Numbered from the stretch's first letter, positions 8,685 through 18,039 are shown. The stretch: DNA of 64,000 bases from Lacticaseibacillus zeae DSM 20178 = KCTC 3804 (GCF_000260435.1 NZ_BACQ01000047.1:1-64000), one strand, 5' to 3'. Notes: generated from the sequence alone by a model not told the origin. Program-made: numbers and translations.

Positions 8685-8948
8685 TTACGCTTCTGCGCGG
8701 TGGTGCATCAATACCCACAGAAGTGCAGCGCCGGCGCCGATAAATAGCAACGCCGATACCCCGTTAGCTGCCGACAACATGGCAAATGCCATGGTTGCAA
8801 AAAGGCCGCCAATCGAAAGGCCAATCCCCCATTTTTGAATCGGTGTCAAGCTGGCAAATGAAGCGCGGAAACCCAGCGCCAACAAGAGTGATCCAACAAA
8901 CGAGATCAGGCCAAAGATAATGTGCCCTAAAATCAACCAGTTAAACAT
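8685..8948 (-). CDS. Small integral membrane protein
   Basis: The 87-residue product has about three membrane segments (residues 4-25, 38-60 and 65-82) and ends in a basic tail. I chose ATG 8948 because AAAGGGGG lies about six bases upstream; the longer reading from 9041 has no such site. No family is recognised. It is 170 bases downstream of the exporter operon and has its own terminator, so it may be an independent unit. Confidence 0.75.
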   Translation of the reverse strand: MFNWLILGHIIFGLISFVGSLLLALGFRASFASLTPIQKWGIGLSIGGLFATMAFAMLSAANGVSALLFIGAGAALLWVLMHHRAEA

Positions 8949-9121
8949 CTTATTCCCCCTTTCTGATAAGCAATTCGCTGCGTTCAGAAGCTGGTGTGCC
9001 AATGGCCTCAGGTTAGATGACCGTTCATCCGGCCACAGCACCCGAGATCAGCACCCAAGTTTTTGCACAGAGAATCGCGTCAATACGCTTTTACTATACG
9101 TGAGATGGTAGCGGTTGCCAA

Positions 9122-10783
9122 CTATTTTGGCTTAGCGAGACTTTCTCCGTTTAAGCGGCCATTTTCTAGGCGCAAGGCCCGATCCCAAAACTGCGTGATA
9201 TCCAGTCGATGGGAAATAACCATCATGGCAATTGACAATGATTCAAGCCGTTGACTAAGCGCTTTTGCTGACGTGGCATCTAAGTTAGCAAACGGTTCGT
9301 CTAGCAGTAACATCGCTCGCTTTGCGACAAGCGCCCGCGCTAGTCCAATCTTTTGCAATTTTCCTGCCGACACATTGGCTTTCGTCTGGCCGTGCAGTTG
9401 CGTGGCGAGTCCTTGCGGCAGACGGTCAACGAATGCCTGCAAATCGGTTTGGGCGAGCACAGCTTCAATTGCTTCCTGGGTAATCGGACGGCCAAGCGTG
9501 ATATTTTGTAACAAGGTATCATCAAACAGCGCCACGACTTGCGGAACAAAACCAATCTTGTCGGCTAGTCGCTCCGAAGCTGCGCCTGCCGGTTGTCCTT
9601 GAATCATGCCAGCCTGTGGAATCAACAAGCCTAAAATGATCTGAATCAACGTTGTTTTACCGCCACCACTTGGACCGGTGACCAAAATCTTTTCATGGGC
9701 CGCAACATCAATCGTTAAATTAAGTTGCTGCAACACTGGCTGGTGCGCAGATGGGTAGGTGTAGCTTAGATCCTGTAAAACCAGTTGCTCTCCAGAACAG
9801 GAGGCGGCGGAGGTTGGGCACTGTCGAGATGCTTTTTGGGTTAAGTCTGAGTGTTTTTCTTCCGGCAATGCCCCTAACGCGAGCAATCGTTTGGCAGCAA
9901 CCAACTGCCGTGAAAGCTGGGCGTACTGGCCTGGCATGCTGTAGAACAACCACGTAAAACTCGGCGTCAGCATGGCAAACGCCGCAAATTGACCGACCGT
10001 AATCATTTTGAAATCGACAAACAGCAATTCAATGCCTAAAATCGCGATGTCAACGAACAACCCCAGCGCAAAACCAAGCACAATGGTTCCGGTTTGCTGA
10101 ATGCCCATGTGATACTGGGCGTCTGCAAAAGTTTGATAAGCTTGGCGGAATAGTTTTAAACCAAACTGTTCACTTTGATAGTCTTTTAATAGCGTTCGTC
10201 CTGCAAGTACTTCCAATAATACTGCCTGCATGCGACCATTTTCGACTTGTTGGGTATCTTGAGCCTGAGTTAAGCGACCGGCCATGAAGCGTGGGATCAA
10301 TAACGCAGTCAGGCACAATCCCACGATGACGACCATCAGCAACCATGAACTCAACCAGCCGAATAAGCTGGCGGCAAGGAACGAAAAGGTCCCAACAGCA
10401 AGTGCAGTTACCGACTGAATAAACAATGGGGCGGCCAAAGATGCCTCGGTTGTTAGACCGTTCAGTCGCTCACTGCCGGCTTGATCGTCCGTTGCAACCG
10501 GGCCGGTCATGAGTGCGGTCATTTGTTGCGTTTGAAGTCGCTGGACCAGCCGATACTGTGCTTGCGTCTGCCGCCGCCCAATCAGCCAGCGCCCTAGCCC
10601 TATCATCAGTGCCGCACCAAGCGCAACGACAAATAATCTGATCGTCAAAATGCTTTGTTGGGTCACATTTTGAATGATGCGCGCTAACGCAAACTCGAAA
10701 CCGGCGCAGATCAAGGCGATCAACCATAAAAGCGGTGCGATCCGCATCCCGACAAGTTGCCAGATTTGTTTTAGCTTAGTCAT
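9122..10783 (-). CDS. ABC exporter half-transporter, second subunit
   Basis: The 553-residue protein fuses six membrane helices (about residues 1-300) to an ATPase domain. The ATPase shows Walker A GPSGGGKTTL, a degenerate signature VSAGKLQKIGLARAL, Walker B LLLDEPFANLD and switch histidine VISHR. ATG 10783 overlaps the stop of the upstream subunit by eight bases and has GAGGTGG in front. Together the two genes encode a heterodimeric type IV exporter of the CydDC/BmrCD/LmrCD kind. The altered signature suggests asymmetric ATP sites. The substrate (drug, peptide or thiol) cannot be told; the leader ORF suggests drug-inducible efflux. Confidence 0.88.
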   Translation of the reverse strand: MTKLKQIWQLVGMRIAPLLWLIALICAGFEFALARIIQNVTQQSILTIRLFVVALGAALMIGLGRWLIGRRQTQAQYRLVQRLQTQQMTALMTGPVATDDQAGSERLNGLTTEASLAAPLFIQSVTALAVGTFSFLAASLFGWLSSWLLMVVIVGLCLTALLIPRFMAGRLTQAQDTQQVENGRMQAVLLEVLAGRTLLKDYQSEQFGLKLFRQAYQTFADAQYHMGIQQTGTIVLGFALGLFVDIAILGIELLFVDFKMITVGQFAAFAMLTPSFTWLFYSMPGQYAQLSRQLVAAKRLLALGALPEEKHSDLTQKASRQCPTSAASCSGEQLVLQDLSYTYPSAHQPVLQQLNLTIDVAAHEKILVTGPSGGGKTTLIQIILGLLIPQAGMIQGQPAGAASERLADKIGFVPQVVALFDDTLLQNITLGRPITQEAIEAVLAQTDLQAFVDRLPQGLATQLHGQTKANVSAGKLQKIGLARALVAKRAMLLLDEPFANLDATSAKALSQRLESLSIAMMVISHRLDITQFWDRALRLENGRLNGESLAKPK

Positions 10784-12380
10784 GCTGCTCACCCACCTCA
10801 ATGATGTGATCGGCGGTCGTGACAAAATCGAACGTATGCGTGATCACGATAATGCCGCGCCGTCGTGCCTCTTGCCGTAGAATCCGCATGACCACCGCCT
10901 GATTGGCCGCATCAATATCGGAAAAAGGTTCATCCAAAACCAACCAAGGCCGCTCCGAAAGCAGTGCACGCGCGATCCCGAACCGCCGCTGCTCGCCTGG
11001 TGAGAGTTGTGCGGGATGTGATATTTGATCGACATCAGCCGCATATTTTTCAAGTCCAAGTTGGTGTAGTAGTTGCACGATCCGTTGTGACAAATGATGT
11101 TCAGCCAAAAGCAAGTTGGCCGCAACAGACGCCGTGAACATCACGCTGCGTTGCGGCACAAAAGCCATTAACTCAGCCGGCGAGGTGGCAGTTGGACGGC
11201 CGCGAATGTCGATGTGTCCGGAAGTCGGCAGTAACTCACCTAAAATCAGCTTCATTAACGTTGTTTTGCCAGCACCGTTTGCGCCAATGATAAAAGTGAT
11301 GCCGTGATTATCAATCTGAAAATTCAGATTGTGCAATAGCTGCCGTGAGCTGTTCGGGTAATGAAAAGTCACCTGCTCGCCGACAATCGTCATAGGCTGA
11401 TCAGGAATGGCTGCTATTTTGGTGTTAGTCGTGGTCTGAACTTCAATCGTGACCTGTAGCCGCGGCAAAATGCGTTGTAGCGACGTTTTCTGTTGGGCAA
11501 GATAGCCAATTGTCGGCGCTAACCCTAAAAATGGCCACAAAATCGAGCCGACACCGGCATTCCACGCGCCCAGCACGCTCGCCACCGACTGCTGTGTCAG
11601 CGGCAGCAAGGCAAATCCCAGAACCAGAGTTAGCACTTCCGCCAAATAAATCCCGCCGTTAAAAATACCGGACAAGGCACCGGCAGCACTTGCCAGCTGG
11701 TTGATGCTTGGCGTTGCCTCCTGGAAAAAAGCCTGATGCCGCTGCCGGATATACGCAAAAACATGAAGATTCCGCACCATCGCAAAATTCGCTAAAAAAT
11801 CATTGAAGAAGCCTTTATGGCGATCATCAATGCCAATCAAATTTGTCTGTGCCCGATTTTGGTAGCGGAAAAGTTGCCGAGAAAGCACCGCAAAACCGAG
11901 ACCAATCAAGATAAAAACGACTGCCAACTGCCAGGACTGAGTAGCAACATACGCGATGCCCAAAATGACGGTGATGCCAAAATCAACCAGTGGCAAGACG
12001 CCGGTATCCAGAAACTGCATGATGTTTTGGGTGTCTGTTACCAGTAAGTTCGTCGCAAAACCACTATCAGGTGCCTCATCAGCCCTCCCAGCCAAAAAGC
12101 CACTCACTAAAGCAGTGGCAATTGCTAGGCTCAAGCGCCGTTTTAGCCGTTCCACAACCACTCCTGATAACCAGTAAACGCCTGTATAAACAACCGATGC
12201 ACCGAGCATCCCACCAAAAATACCCAGCAACAAGCCAACCTGACCGGCCAGCGCCGCGGTTAACCCTAGCTGAATCAACATGGAAATGGCGACGTTAAAG
12301 CCATCAACCGCGACCCGTAAGCCAAGTAGCCCTAGTAACCACCGTTTTTTAATTGAACCGATTTGAAAAATTGTTTGCAT
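10776..12380 (-). CDS. ABC exporter half-transporter, first subunit
   Basis: The 534-residue partner has about six membrane helices in residues 15-300 and an ATPase with Walker A GANGAGKTTLMKLILG (about residue 355), signature LSPGEQRRFGIARAL, Walker B LVLDEPFSDID and His in VITHTFD. The start ATG 12380 has CGAGGAG ten bases upstream; longer readings cross the terminator and leader ORF. A seven-base hairpin (12400-12416) lies just before the ribosome-binding site. It forms an overlapping pair with the next gene and is downstream of a small peptide gene and terminator. Confidence 0.88.
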   Translation of the reverse strand: MQTIFQIGSIKKRWLLGLLGLRVAVDGFNVAISMLIQLGLTAALAGQVGLLLGIFGGMLGASVVYTGVYWLSGVVVERLKRRLSLAIATALVSGFLAGRADEAPDSGFATNLLVTDTQNIMQFLDTGVLPLVDFGITVILGIAYVATQSWQLAVVFILIGLGFAVLSRQLFRYQNRAQTNLIGIDDRHKGFFNDFLANFAMVRNLHVFAYIRQRHQAFFQEATPSINQLASAAGALSGIFNGGIYLAEVLTLVLGFALLPLTQQSVASVLGAWNAGVGSILWPFLGLAPTIGYLAQQKTSLQRILPRLQVTIEVQTTTNTKIAAIPDQPMTIVGEQVTFHYPNSSRQLLHNLNFQIDNHGITFIIGANGAGKTTLMKLILGELLPTSGHIDIRGRPTATSPAELMAFVPQRSVMFTASVAANLLLAEHHLSQRIVQLLHQLGLEKYAADVDQISHPAQLSPGEQRRFGIARALLSERPWLVLDEPFSDIDAANQAVVMRILRQEARRRGIIVITHTFDFVTTADHIIEVGEQHD

Positions 12381-12460
12381 TGTTCTCGTCTCCTCGAGTG
12401 ACTGGAGAATCCAGTCAAAATTTTGGGGACTACGTTGTTGCAAACTTGAACGTGTACACG

Positions 12461-12489
12461 AAAAAGACGGCCTCCTCAGCCGTCTTTTT
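12461..12489 (-). terminator. Terminator/attenuator before the exporter operon
   Basis: Perfect 11-base arms (AAAAAGACGGC 12461-12471 and complement 12479-12489) with a seven-base loop and a T5 tail. It starts only six bases after the stop codon of the upstream small ORF, so a ribosome at that stop would cover the stem. It sits 80 bases before the first exporter gene. Confidence 0.88.
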
Positions 12490-12495
12490 AATACA

Positions 12496-12603
12496 TCATA
12501 TTGATCGACTAGAAGCCCATCTGCGCCGCACACCAAAGAACCCTGCACCAACCGCAGCCCCTGCATTCAATTTTGATGGGGTAAATCGGTCTTTGATCCG
12601 CAT
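12496..12603 (-). CDS. Small peptide / leader ORF of the ABC exporter
   Basis: A 35-codon ORF with a strong CGGAGG site nine bases before ATG 12603 and a good promoter upstream. The peptide is basic, has a Gly/Ala-rich middle (NAGAAVGAGFFG) and an Arg-Arg-Arg-Trp run near its C-terminus. A terminator follows immediately and the exporter genes come next. Two readings fit. It may be a regulatory leader, as in the Bacillus bmrBCD operon where translation of a small ORF controls readthrough into a heterodimeric drug exporter. Or it may be a secreted bacteriocin- or pheromone-like peptide exported by the adjacent ABC proteins (it has a GxxxG motif). No peptide family is recognised. Confidence 0.68.
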   Translation of the reverse strand: MRIKDRFTPSKLNAGAAVGAGFFGVRRRWASSRSI

Positions 12604-12642
12604 GTTAAGATGCCTCCGTTCGATTTCGGTTTTGATAGCGTT

Positions 12643-12671
12643 AGCATAACAGGCGCTTCCTGAAAAATCAA
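12643..12671 (-). promoter_or_regulatory. Promoter of the exporter leader
   Basis: On the minus strand TTGATT (12666-12671) and TATGCT (12643-12648) are 17 bases apart. The -10 box and following bases (TATGCTAACGC) closely resemble the opp leader promoter. Confidence 0.75.
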
Positions 12672-12718
12672 TAAATTTTATCTGTGGTTTTTTAATTTTT
12701 CGTCGAGTTAACAAAAAA

Positions 12719-12754
12719 GGCACTAGCACCAAAAATTGTTCCACCGCTAGTACC
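12719..12754 (-). terminator. Intrinsic terminator of the IscA-like gene
   Basis: Arms GGTACTAGC / GCTAGTGCC on the minus strand pair with one G-U, followed by TTTTTTG. It lies about 50 bases after the stop codon of the gene ending at 12803. Confidence 0.72.
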
Positions 12755-12802
12755 ACTTATTTAAAGAATTCAGTTACCAAACAACTGACAACCTGCTTTG
12801 AC

Positions 12803-13204
12803 TCAGCAAGTCGCGCCACTCATCAGGATGCCCTTTTTGAATGCCGCTAACACATCTGACCCCTTGGCAATACGAACGCTGCCGTCTAAATAAGCATGCG
12901 CGTCGTCTTTGATACTGATGGCGCCATTCTTAAAGTCCATCGCCAAACCGCTGGCAAAGAAAATCATGTCATAGTCCGAAGTGTACAGTTGCAGACCGGC
13001 GTCATTGTCCAACTTCACTTGATAATCCGGATCCGGCTGGTCGAGCACAATCAAGGTAAACTTCGTGCCAATGCTGCAGGCACCGCCTTGTAACGAATAC
13101 CGCCCGCCGCCGTCATCGGCAATCAACAGCAAAACCTTCTTATCAAAATGCTTCTTCTTCATCAAGTCAACAAACGACTGCGATAACTTAATCGATGCCA
13201 TCAT
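12803..13204 (-). CDS. Iron-sulfur cluster biosynthesis family (HesB/IscA-like) protein
   Basis: The 133-residue protein matches the HesB/IscA-like fold family found widely in lactobacilli: a beta-rich domain containing DDGGGRYSLQGGACSIGTKF and LYTSDYDMIFFASGLAMDF. Classical IscA proteins bind iron or clusters with three Cys residues; only one Cys is in the central region here (GGACSIG) and one at the extreme C-terminus, so cluster transfer is doubtful and the function is unknown. Two adjacent ATGs (13204, 13201) follow AGGAAAGGTG; I used the first. It appears monocistronic. Confidence 0.7.
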   Translation of the reverse strand: MMASIKLSQSFVDLMKKKHFDKKVLLLIADDGGGRYSLQGGACSIGTKFTLIVLDQPDPDYQVKLDNDAGLQLYTSDYDMIFFASGLAMDFKNGAISIKDDAHAYLDGSVRIAKGSDVLAAFKKGILMSGATC

Positions 13205-13331
13205 ACCGTCACCTTTCCTGTTACTTACTTTTAGTGTGACACTTATGCGGGGCAAAATCAATTGTGCGCGGTTAATTATCTTGTATTCTTTTTAAATATA
13301 GGCTGCAATCAGAGTTTTGATACTAACAATC

Positions 13332-16094
13332 TTAAAGATCAAGCCCTCTAATACTTTGAGCGATCATTTTCTGAAATTGCTCGATAAAGGCAGGTTGGTT
13401 AAATTGAATGGTCATACCACTGTTTCGTTGAAATCCGGTATCTGATGAGAACCAAAGCTGATCATTCCCCAACACAAGACAGTCTGGTAGATTACCGCTG
13501 TAGAATGTATAAGTCACACCGTCTAACCGCTTGAAGTTGGTACTTTCATATTGATCTTGGTTGAGAATAACATGAACTTGTCCGTGATTGCCTTGAACAA
13601 TGGCGATCGCTTTCTCCATAAAGCGAGAAATACGATTGCCAACAACGGTCGTCTTGTCGGCGGAAGGTAACATTCGATATAACGTCTTTTGATAACCACC
13701 GTTGTACACCTGCATCCCCGTCTGTTTTGAATACTGATCATCAATGACTTGATAATCCAATCGCTTATATTCCTTGAGCCGCTTGCGGTACATACGCGCA
13801 AGCATTGGAATTGATGGATCAACATAGTCGTAAACCCGCAATTCTGGCTTGGTGTTCAATGAACGTTGCATGCGTCCTAAAAATTGCACCATTATGCCTT
13901 TCCATGAAAATGGCATGGCCAAAATTATGGTATCGATACCACCTATATCCATGCCTTCCCCAGCATATTTTCCCGTCGCAATCAACGCATAGGCCTCATT
14001 TGTTTTGGCTACTTTTGTAACAACCTGATCATTTTCTTTCGCTTTTTGCCCACCATAAAGTTTATACACCTGTTTCTCAGGCAATGCGGCTGCCAACTCA
14101 TCCACATGCGCTCTTAGATCCGTTAATAAAAGAACATGCCGACCTTCAGCCAAGCTTTGCCGGATGTCTCTGAGTATCGCCTGATTTCGTGGTTCATCAT
14201 GCAGCATGGCTTCACGGTTTTGCGCCAAACTGTTTGTTGCCATTTCAAGCGACATCATGCCAAGACTCGTATATCGAGGAACAACGTGACGTGCAACTTC
14301 AAGCGCAAATCGGCTGTCAATTGCCTCTGTTTGGTACCGAATCGGACCGTAACGCATCACCAAAATCGGATCCAAGCCATCGCGCCGATAAGGAGTGGCG
14401 GACAAGCCGTATAAATAGTGCGAGCGAATGCACTTGATCACCTGATCATAGGTGTACGCTGCGTCATGATGGACTTCATCTGAAATAACCATGCCATAGC
14501 TATTTAAAATATCTTGAGCAGGCGCGTCCCCTGTCAATGACTGGATTGTCGCAACATCAATAACCCCACTACGATTTTTCTTGGTTCCAAAAAAGGTGCC
14601 GATCGAATTTTTTCGGCGTACGCGGCCAGTCGGCGTGAGTTCTTCAAAGAGCGGCGCTGTATCGACTTTTAAAAATTGGTTTAAACGACTGACCCACTGT
14701 TCCGCCAGAACCTTATTTTTGACTAAAATCAACGTACTGACTTGATGCTTAGCAATCAAAGCTGCCCCGATGACGGTCTTGCCAAAACCTGGTCGTGCCT
14801 GCAGGATACCATCTGATTCTTTTTGCAACGCATTAAAAGCCGGTTGCTGGTCGGAACGTAATTTCCCTACGAATGAAACCTTAATTGGCGCCCCTTTGAT
14901 CGTTTTATCCATCCATCGAATATGCGGAATCAACCCGCGCAACCGGGTCTCCAATCCACGTGGAAGAATCAAGTATTGTTGTTTTTCTTCGAACAAACTA
15001 ATAATCCTAGGAACATTGTAGGTGGACTGGCGCTGAGCTTCATGTTCATAAAACTTTGGATTATTAAATGACGAAAGGTATTTAAGCGCGGCAACTTGTT
15101 TATCGGTTAAATGTGTCCGATCAATGTAAAGTGCGTTTGCCCGAATAATCGTCAATTTTTGATCAATCGTAAGCGGTTGTGTAAACAAATCTGTCTCGCC
15201 GGCTTGGTCGTCATTGTAAAGCCGAAAAATATTTTGATTAGCCAGTTTCTCCAGCAAGTGATCAATCATCGCGGCACTGATCAACCCAACGCGTTCCAAT
15301 GCACCCCACTGATCTGCCAGTGGTGTGAAATGATCATCAACAAAGCTCGACTTTCCTTCCAGTCGGCGTTGCCCGTGCAATGGCCCGGCGATCAAGTTAC
15401 CAATTTGATGATCACCAAGCACACTTTGACTGGGGAACATCCGGTCAAAGGCAGAAAACTGGATATTGGTATTCACGGCACTTGCCGCTTTCAAAATGGC
15501 ATCGCCGAGACGCCTAACCAGACCAGCAGCAAGCGGTTGATCAAAAAAGAACCAAATATGGCTGCCATTACCTGATTGTGATAACTCGACAAGACAAGGT
15601 ATCGCATATTTATCACACAGCGTCTTAACGCCCTTTGTCACAGACTGCCAGTGCTGACCTTCATGATGACCGTCAAAGTCAAGAATGAGCTGTTTTGTGA
15701 GATTCCCCTTCAGCATCGGATAAAAGCCAAGGAACTGTATGCCATCCAAGTGATCGATAATGTCTTGATCTGTTAACGGTGCGTAAGCATTTTTGACAGG
15801 ATGCCCGTCTTTAAAAACAGGATACGGACCATAGATTTCCTTTTGTGCCTTTTTGTTAAAATACCGATGCGCATACACATCCGTTCGGCCAACAATCCGT
15901 TCTTTATAAAGCGCAAGGTGAGCACCTAAATCATTGCCCATGCGAACTTGTAACTCGCGCTCAGGAATACAAAAATATTGTCGACTGATCGGATCTTGCA
16001 AGATAACAATATCCCCACGTCCTTGCGCCCCAAGATCTTTGGCTTTGTTGACGTAATCATACTGCTTGCCGGCTAAAGTGTATGTTCTTCCCAT
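13332..16094 (-). CDS. Archaeo-eukaryotic primase (AEP) fused to SF2 helicase
   Basis: The 920-residue protein has an N-terminal primase-like domain and a central superfamily 2 helicase. Primase hallmarks are LILDFDGH (residues 136-143, the DxD metal site), SGNGSHIWFFF (about 174-184, the S-x-H motif), FPSQ (about 220) and GNLIAGPL. Helicase motifs are Walker A ARPGFGKT (about 423-430), DEVHH (529-533), SATPYR (555-560) and motifs V-VI in GKYAGEGMDIGG to FLGRMQR (about 698-724). A C-terminal domain of about 150 residues is not recognised. The layout matches the AEP domain that Pfam associates with TOTE conflict systems, which suggests a defence or replication-conflict role. It stands alone, with no obvious partner. 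Confidence 0.8.
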   Translation of the reverse strand: MGRTYTLAGKQYDYVNKAKDLGAQGRGDIVILQDPISRQYFCIPERELQVRMGNDLGAHLALYKERIVGRTDVYAHRYFNKKAQKEIYGPYPVFKDGHPVKNAYAPLTDQDIIDHLDGIQFLGFYPMLKGNLTKQLILDFDGHHEGQHWQSVTKGVKTLCDKYAIPCLVELSQSGNGSHIWFFFDQPLAAGLVRRLGDAILKAASAVNTNIQFSAFDRMFPSQSVLGDHQIGNLIAGPLHGQRRLEGKSSFVDDHFTPLADQWGALERVGLISAAMIDHLLEKLANQNIFRLYNDDQAGETDLFTQPLTIDQKLTIIRANALYIDRTHLTDKQVAALKYLSSFNNPKFYEHEAQRQSTYNVPRIISLFEEKQQYLILPRGLETRLRGLIPHIRWMDKTIKGAPIKVSFVGKLRSDQQPAFNALQKESDGILQARPGFGKTVIGAALIAKHQVSTLILVKNKVLAEQWVSRLNQFLKVDTAPLFEELTPTGRVRRKNSIGTFFGTKKNRSGVIDVATIQSLTGDAPAQDILNSYGMVISDEVHHDAAYTYDQVIKCIRSHYLYGLSATPYRRDGLDPILVMRYGPIRYQTEAIDSRFALEVARHVVPRYTSLGMMSLEMATNSLAQNREAMLHDEPRNQAILRDIRQSLAEGRHVLLLTDLRAHVDELAAALPEKQVYKLYGGQKAKENDQVVTKVAKTNEAYALIATGKYAGEGMDIGGIDTIILAMPFSWKGIMVQFLGRMQRSLNTKPELRVYDYVDPSIPMLARMYRKRLKEYKRLDYQVIDDQYSKQTGMQVYNGGYQKTLYRMLPSADKTTVVGNRISRFMEKAIAIVQGNHGQVHVILNQDQYESTNFKRLDGVTYTFYSGNLPDCLVLGNDQLWFSSDTGFQRNSGMTIQFNQPAFIEQFQKMIAQSIRGLDL

Positions 16095-16226
16095 ATGTGA
16101 CCTTTCATCATCTTGTGTTAGGCATAAAAAGCGCTATCATTCTTGCGGTTAACATTACTGACAACTTTACAATATTCACAATCACTTTGTATACAGGAAG
16201 ATAAACTTTACAGAAAAGAATTTTCT

Positions 16227-17069
16227 TTACTTCAATTTTCTAACTAGCTGCACTTGATCCCAAAAGTCTTGAACATGTTCCGGCGCTTTCTCCACTGCAA
16301 CTAACATCCCCTTCGCTAGCCACAACTGAACAGTCTCCAAAAAGATGCGCCGATCATGTTCCTCGATCCCCGCCAAGTCGCAAAAACGATCCCTGTACAC
16401 CTTGACTACATTCTTTTCTCGCGGCATGAAGCTATCAAAAAGCGCGGCAAAGTCCAGAAACCGAGGGCCGCGACGTGCCTCACCAAAATCGATAATCGCA
16501 ACTTTTTCGTTGGCCAGCGGAAGTAAATTCCAACGACCGAGATCGCCATGCACCCACGTTTCCTGCTGGCGGTCAATTATTTCGAGTTGCGCGATCATCG
16601 GTGTCAGTTGTTCATAAATGCCGGGCCAATTTTGGACTAAGCTAACTCGCTGACTTTTCCAAAGTCGATCCAACGAATGCGAATCGTCAGGCGAGCAAGG
16701 ATATTCAAATCGATCAAGTACAATCCGAATCTTTCGGTAACATGCCAACGTTGCGGTTAATGATGGCTTCATCGCGGCTTGCTCCCAATAACTCTGAACG
16801 CGATACACCTGGTGATCCACCGTCACAAACTGTTGCCCGTCTGTGGTCGACAAAATTGCTGGCGTTACATCGCGATCTTCTTCCTGAATCGCCTGCGTTA
16901 AGGCAAATTCGAGGGAAGCGCGGGCAACATCGGAAACCGTCTTCACCAAAACCATTGCCATATCAGTCTCTACACGCCACGCGCGACCACTTTTGCCATT
17001 GGTCATTGGCGTCACTTTTTTGATCTGCCCAAGGCCATAGGCATTTACGATCCGATCTAAATCAGGCAT
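16227..17069 (-). CDS. Aminoglycoside phosphotransferase (APH)-family kinase
   Basis: The 280-residue protein has the APH/choline kinase fold: the catalytic loop WVHGDLGRWNLL (about residues 172-183, HxDxxxxN) and the metal-binding IIDFGEARRGPRFLDFA (about 195). The N-terminal lobe is shortened relative to true aminoglycoside kinases, so resistance should not be assumed; a small-molecule kinase is as likely. ATG 17069 follows GGAGGAG. It stands alone between the primase-helicase and a divergent metalloprotease gene. Confidence 0.82.
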   Translation of the reverse strand: MPDLDRIVNAYGLGQIKKVTPMTNGKSGRAWRVETDMAMVLVKTVSDVARASLEFALTQAIQEEDRDVTPAILSTTDGQQFVTVDHQVYRVQSYWEQAAMKPSLTATLACYRKIRIVLDRFEYPCSPDDSHSLDRLWKSQRVSLVQNWPGIYEQLTPMIAQLEIIDRQQETWVHGDLGRWNLLPLANEKVAIIDFGEARRGPRFLDFAALFDSFMPREKNVVKVYRDRFCDLAGIEEHDRRIFLETVQLWLAKGMLVAVEKAPEHVQDFWDQVQLVRKLK

Positions 17070-17273
17070 GATTCTCCTCCATCCATTTTTGCGAATGGCT
17101 GTGACGAAGCCTTTTTCATGACGAATTGGCAGTTTTCGGGTATGATCATCTCACCACTTGTCAAATCGACATACTCGTTCAAACATCAGCCTAAAGCTTC
17201 ACGACAAGTCTTCCAAATTAGCATAGAATAACAGTAGATCTTCGGCAAACTTCTTTTAGAAACGAGGCCATCC

Positions 17274-18029
17274 ATGAAACACCGCAACCGCTTATTCTGG
17301 GTGATCGTGCTTGTGGCGGGAGTCTTCTTAATTTATAGCACAGAGAGTCCGCTGCCAATTGCGACGCGCGAAACTGTCAAAAACGGCATCGCCCAAGTCT
17401 GGAACACCGCCACACGCACGGTCTCTGGATGGTTGAATGGCAATAATCAAGCTAACCAGGCCAGCCAAGCCTCATCTGGTAGCCTGATAGCCAGCAACAC
17501 CAGCCAATCAGCAACTTCGACCAGTACCTCAGCCGACACCACCCCCGCCTTAAATATCGTTCAAGGCCGTCACCTCAGAAAAACTTATTACTATCACTTT
17601 GATGCCAACTTGCCGCAGTCAGAACACAACGTTTTCAACGAAGCTGTCCGTGCCTATAACGCAACCGGCATCGTCAAACTCATCCCTGGCAAGGGTCAAA
17701 AGAATGACAACCAAATTACTTTTTCAAGTTATCAAAAAGGCATGAGTGAGCAGGATCTAGGCGCCACCGAACTTGGCGAAGGCGGCCCGACCATCATTGT
17801 TGAAACCATGGGTACGCAGGTCACAGTCATCAACCATGCCCGCGCCAGTCTCAACCTCACCTATCCGGCACAATCCATCAACGAAGCCGTTGCCATGCAT
17901 GAACTGGGCCACGCGCTCGGCTTAGATCACAGCAAGTCTCTCGACTCGGTCATGTACCCGATCACGCGTGGGGTCACGCAACTCTCTAGCGGCGATATTG
18001 CTGGGTTGAAAGCAATTTATGGGCAATAA
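17274..18029 (+). CDS. Membrane-anchored matrixin-type zinc metalloprotease
   Basis: The 251-residue protein starts with a signal anchor (about residues 6-24), has a Ser/Gln/Thr-rich linker (about 60-95) and a C-terminal M10-like protease domain. The zinc-binding site MHELGHALGLDHS (HExxHxxGxxH) and the Met-turn SVMYP are intact, so it should be active outside the cell. A reading frame with GAGG upstream of ATG 17274 supports this start. Small matrixins of this kind are common in lactobacilli, with unknown substrates. The gene is monocistronic with a good terminator. Confidence 0.9.
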   Translation: MKHRNRLFWVIVLVAGVFLIYSTESPLPIATRETVKNGIAQVWNTATRTVSGWLNGNNQANQASQASSGSLIASNTSQSATSTSTSADTTPALNIVQGRHLRKTYYYHFDANLPQSEHNVFNEAVRAYNATGIVKLIPGKGQKNDNQITFSSYQKGMSEQDLGATELGEGGPTIIVETMGTQVTVINHARASLNLTYPAQSINEAVAMHELGHALGLDHSKSLDSVMYPITRGVTQLSSGDIAGLKAIYGQ

Positions 18030-18039
18030 ATACGACTTC

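Noticed and set aside
16227-17069. Aminoglycoside resistance gene
   Set aside because: Only the general APH kinase motifs are present; nothing ties it to an aminoglycoside-modifying subfamily or a resistance island.
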